Shown here: positions 19,520 through 23,142 of the stretch, piece after piece
Layout: each line of letters opens with the position of its first letter
Numbering within the stretch: position 1 is the first letter of the stretch
Source of the DNA: Lactifluus volemus
Taxonomy: Eukaryota; Basidiomycota; Agaricomycetes; Russulales; Russulaceae
Reading direction: 5' to 3'
NCBI GenBank assembly: GCA_022376515.1
Contig: WTXI01000469.1
Location: 1 to 23,142 of the forward strand
Length of the DNA stretch: 23,142 nt
The notes under the pieces: generated by a model
Databases searched by the model: none
Told to the model about the DNA's origin: nothing
What the model saw: the letters and a program-made list of their open reading frames with translations, nothing else
Program-made: the position numbers and the translations under genes

Positions 19520-21901
19520 GGCTAAGAATCAGAAGGGTCTAGGGGAGAGAGGCTCTGAGCTGTTTGCGGGGAAGAGCGCGACGAGGCGACAACTTTGGAA
19601 ACCGCGAGAAGCACCAGGTTTTATTCATTTTGCGTCAGAGAACATGTGAATAGGTACGACATGGGTGAAAAGAACCCCCAAGGAAGATTATTCTTTTGAT
19701 CGTGCTAGTGCTGTAGTGTCGTTGAAGTCCGCTCCAAGTTATTGCCGGTACTGGTAGAACAAAAATAAATGACGAGGGTTGGCGCATGCGTCCGTTCTTG
19801 GCGTTCATTGGCTACTCGGCAATGGTTCGGGCAATTCCTACCCCAGCTCTTCGTACCATCTTTTCCCACAAAAGTGCCAACTAGAATTATGGGTGATCGT
19901 ACCTTGCCTCATGCTTCACCTTGAGAACTGAGTAGTATTCATTTGGGTACCCGCGTCAGGGAAGAGACCGGGCAGGTGACCAGCTTTGAGCGCCTAGATA
20001 CGTTCTCTTCTACTTTTTTCCTCGCTTAGCGTTGGTGTAACTTTTCACCCGTAACAAGCAAAACTCGAATTTCCTTTCGGTGTCAGACTCAACACGATAT
20101 CTCACTAGTCATGCTGGTCATCGGTAGACCCGGTGTCATGTTTAACTGAAGCGCCCCCGGGGGGCTAACTCGTCCAACACGGGTCGCCGGGGATACACTT
20201 TCAAGCCCGATCAGCTACTAAAAGACACGACGGGTTTCGTCGACAGATGACCTCAAGCCAATCAAAATCGAAGTCAGCCATGTCACCGGGTTGTCAATCA
20301 TAGATTTGCGTCTCGAAAGGCACCATATCTAGGATTGTGAGAGCGAACGTGCGCCTCGATTCCGGCTCAATTTGCTTCGTTCTCGCCGCCCTGTCGTTTC
20401 AACAGCACCCGCCCGATTGACGGGCAGCTTTTCCCGGAACGTCAAGAAGAATCGATATGGCATGGCAAGGTGTCGCCAGAGGGACAATTCGTTAAGTCCG
20501 GGCTCGCCAGTCACCATAGTCCAGGAGAGGAGTGATGGCCTTCGCGATACAGTGGGACGACCTCAGTAGTCATCGACTAAAAGGGAAAATAGTTTTCAAG
20601 TTTCCACTGGTTTTCAGGTTTCCGGAAACCTGGAAACTTGGAAACCCAGCCACGCTGTGAGTCACTTTCTACTGAGAGTTACCTAGGTTTCTGAGGTTTC
20701 TGATGCAACACCATTTACGGGGGTTTAGAATCGGACATTTCTATTGGTTTCTATGGGTTGTAGAAACTAAAATGCTAAACTACCGACGGCTTAGTTCCGC
20801 GCTGGTCCAAGGATATATCCACCCTAGTGACAGCTTTGACCGATTCCCCTACTCTGGTGTTCCCGAAGTATTGGATCCATACAAAAATTCTGTTCAGACA
20901 GCGCAGAATCTCTGTTGTGCGTTCGAGGTCATCCGGATGTTACGCGTACATCTACATCGCAGGGACAAAATCGTTCGCGTCCCCTCCAGATCTATGCTTG
21001 TCGATGCTGAACACCAACTCTGCGCTTCCACAGCCCAGAAAATGTCCAAGTCAATGACATAAGAGTGCCATGATTGATGAAGGCTCAGAATTCGTTGCTC
21101 TTTGAAAATAGGAACAGAGAATAGGATGGCCATTCACTGCTTCCCTACTGTCATCTGCTTGCCATAAAAGCAAGTCATTTCGACAAAAACCAGGGGATCG
21201 CACTTGATGTAACCGTTCCGACTTTTTCGGTTCCAGGACAATGACTAATCGATGAACAAAGTCGGTCATTTTTATGGTAACTTATGCCATGTAGCGCCAG
21301 ATGCTCACCTTAGACGTTACTAAACTAGCCATGGCGCTCAACTCGTGGTGTCACCGAAGGGGACCTTAAACTCACAACATCCTCAGCTGAAATCATCGTT
21401 CGGGCTCTGTAGACCTCCTAGGCGATCATTCTTGTCTGCCGTCATCCAGGCGGTGACATCCCTGAAGACAGGATGACGCATTCTTTTAACTTTTGGCAGC
21501 CGTTGCAAATCTCGTGCCTTTTTCTTCTCAGTGCTGGTGCATAAGATAGAGCTTGAAACAGATGGTCCTCGTTTTGAAAAAAAGGCTCATACAGCGAATG
21601 AATCGTCAGCCTTATCGAATTCGTGACCGTGATTCAGGGAAAGTCACCTCGATTCTCTGTTACTATTCCATCTATCTCTACCATGTATTGCCAGTGAAAG
21701 TTTCTCTTCGTTCAACAGCTATAATTGAATTATTATATTGTACGCTGGTGTTCATTTGGAAATTTCGGAGTCACCCAAAGATGACTCTCGATATGGTCAC
21801 GTGTGAAAGCGAGCTTACGTAACCCGACTGAACCACGGCGGTGCTTTCAGCTCGAGTTGGCACGGGACTTGGACGCTTCATCGTTGACCTTCTCCACCAT
21901 C
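19520..21901. other. GIT1-NAB2 spacer, no gene recognised
   Basis: This is 2.4 kb between two divergent starts. It includes both promoters but is longer than needed for them. Open frames such as plus 20703-21062 (119 codons) and minus 20894-21133 show no recognisable motif. Landmarks: a GCCCCCGGGGGG palindromic run around 20153-20164, a GTTTCC/GGAAAC-rich block (20596-20770) and a CGTCATCC/GGATGACG inverted pair near 21440-21478. No transposon ends, tRNA or long repeat was seen. Confidence 0.5.
20597..20647. repeat. palindromic GTTTCC/GGAAAC cluster
   Basis: CAGGTTTCCGGAAACCTG at 20615-20632 is a perfect 18-bp palindrome. It is flanked by CAAGTTTCC (from about 20598) on the left and GGAAACTTGGAAACCC on the right, so the two arms keep complementing each other imperfectly over about 50 bp. 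More GGTTTC copies follow at about 20685-20755. It is non-coding. Confidence 0.75.
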
Positions 21902-23142
21902 ATGCCCTTCGGTCTCGCCATTAGCACAGAGCGTGCAAAGACTCTTGAGGTATTTATCTTTTCCCCTCATCAATCTAAATCAGATATACCCACTCGTCTC
22001 CAGGGCGCCATCCAGGATGAGCTGATTAGACGTGGTTACAGTTCTGAGCCAGGTGTGTTCGATGTTACCTTTGAATGCATAGAAACCACTCAACATGACT
22101 TGACAGACCCAGTCATGGCAGAATACATCACTATTATGATCATTAACAACAAGACTCGAGGTAAGTTTTTCTAACAAACTACCCTCAGCTTTTTTTTTTG
22201 ACGAGTCATTTTCAGACCAGATATCCTCAGAGTTGGAAGATCGTGCGTTTCTACACTCCATATCCCGTTTTCTGTTTCTCACTCCTTTGTTTTTAGTCAT
22301 CGGAACCGTCGTAGGTATGCTTATCCGGTTCTCTATTGTTGCTTCCTTCCTCACACCATGTTTCAGAGAGGGCTTCATAGACTGGCTTTTCGCAGAGGCC
22401 TCCAAAGGCGCGCCAGAGTCAGAGCTGGTTCCTCAGACGCAGACACAACCCACCGACTCTCGGCCACCAATACCTGTCGCTCCACGAGAAGGGCCTTCAG
22501 ATGCTCGTCGGAATCCCCCCAGCGGTCCCAGGGGCAATGCGCCCCTCTACCAGCAGGCCATATCTCAGGCCCTTCCCAATCAACCTTCTTCCGCTCAGAA
22601 GAGAACTGCGTCTGCTCGCTCACCTTCACCGGCTGGACAGAGTCCGAACAAGAGTCGACGGACGGATCTTCCGTCTGGACCCCGTGCTATGGCGCGATGC
22701 AAGACAAAATGGCCCTCCCGGACAGCGTAGTCCTTCTTTGAGCGCGTGGGCCCCCGCACTACGGGCAATGCATTTCCTCGACCGGATAATATGCCGAACA
22801 ACATGCCTGTGCCAGGCGATATGGATATACAGAGTGCCATTGCCGCAGGTTTTGTCCCCCCCGGCATGAACGGGATGGACATGAATGCTATAGCAGCAGC
22901 ACAGATGGGTCCGAACCCTTCTACTACAAGAAATGATGATGAACAGATGGCGATGATGGCTCAAATGGCAACAAGCTGGGTATGATGAACACTGGACAGT
23001 TTTGGCGGGTATCCAATGCAACCCGGTGCTCAGGATGTAGGAATGTACGGTGGCCCCGGAGGATATAACGGTCCTCCAATGAGCGGTGGCCAAGTCGAGG
23101 AAGGGTGCTGGAGAGGTGCGTACAGTGGACGTGATAGAGGTG
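21902..23142 (+). pseudogene. NAB2: NAB2-like poly(A) RNA-binding protein, 5' part, frame disrupted
   Basis: Nuclear poly(A)-binding protein family acting in mRNA 3'-end control and export; cut by the window end before any CCCH fingers. Exons: 21902-21949, 22004-22052, 22107-22160, 22216-22242, 22297-22314, then 22369 onward. They spell the N-terminal PWI-like domain: MPFGLAISTERAKTLE, GAIQDELIRRGY, DPVMAEYITIMIINN, ISSELEDLIG, then FIDWLFAEASKGAPE. A Pro/Ser/Arg-rich stretch (NKSRRTDLPSGPRAM) follows. Beyond 22690 the literal frame stops (TAG 22728). Family-like text continues one frame over (RDARQNGPPGQRS), returns to the first frame (VGPRTTGNAFPRPDN, Met-rich MDIQSAIAAGFVPPGMNGMD), breaks again at 22980-23003 and resumes (GGYPMQPGAQDVG). 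At least two pairs of compensating small indels are implied: assembly error or a decaying copy. Introns 1 and 2 are 54 nt each and stop-free in frame. The last acceptor choice (CAGAG, 22364-22368) is less certain. Confidence 0.75.

Noticed and set aside
20703..21062. 119-codon plus-strand open frame
   Set aside because: No recognisable domain, upstream part overlaps the GTTTC repeat block, and no CT-rich leader or splice context.
1..23142. CRISPR arrays, phage or bacterial mobile elements
   Set aside because: All recognisable genes carry spliceosomal introns and eukaryotic families; no regularly spaced identical repeats or transposase motifs were seen.

Overview
The window looks like nuclear DNA of a filamentous basidiomycete fungus, probably an agaricomycete. 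Every recognisable gene is broken by many 48-116 nt introns with GT/AG borders and CTRAY branch points. The gene families are fungal: PAL, mitochondrial arginine-specific CPSase, amadoriase-type oxidase, SEM1, GIT1-type permease and a Nab2-like protein. All exon models were built by hand from reading frame, splice motifs and remembered family patterns. No alignment or search was run.

Layout: 1-3294 has no recognisable gene but holds a degenerate tandem repeat (1702-1912) and the PAL1 promoter. PAL1 (3295-5919, +) and PAL2 (7655-10400, +) are tandem phenylalanine/tyrosine ammonia-lyase paralogues. Four internal exons and the last exon match in length, and seven introns are shared. PAL2 has one extra intron, a CAA microsatellite inside intron 2, and a changed selectivity dyad (HQ to HH). 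The large subunit of arginine-specific carbamoyl phosphate synthase starts 117 bp after PAL2 (10518-14546, +). It has ten exons, a probable GC-AG intron and a probable one-base frameshift near its C-terminus. Tail-to-tail with it is a seven-exon FAD-dependent amadoriase/sarcosine-oxidase-like enzyme (14716-16441, -). That gene shares a 128 bp divergent promoter with the small acidic proteasome-lid protein SEM1/DSS1 (16570-17022, +), whose frame needs a one-base correction. Convergent with SEM1 is a GIT1-like glycerophosphodiester/phosphate MFS permease (17281-19519, -) of fifteen exons, including micro-exons of 7 and 9 nt. A 2.4 kb stretch without a recognised gene follows (19520-21901). The window ends inside a Nab2-like poly(A)-RNA-binding protein gene (21902-23142+, +) whose low-complexity part is broken by several small frame disruptions.

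The genes do not form an obvious pathway. PAL (phenylalanine to cinnamate plus ammonia), CPSase (carbamoyl phosphate for arginine) and the amine oxidase all touch nitrogen metabolism, but SEM1, GIT1 and NAB2 are housekeeping or transport functions, so I read this as ordinary genome neighbourhood. I found no new multi-gene system. The most interesting signals are at the splicing level (micro-exons, GC-AG intron, repeat-filled 3' intron end, frame-neutral introns), plus the PAL duplication and the clustered frame breaks.
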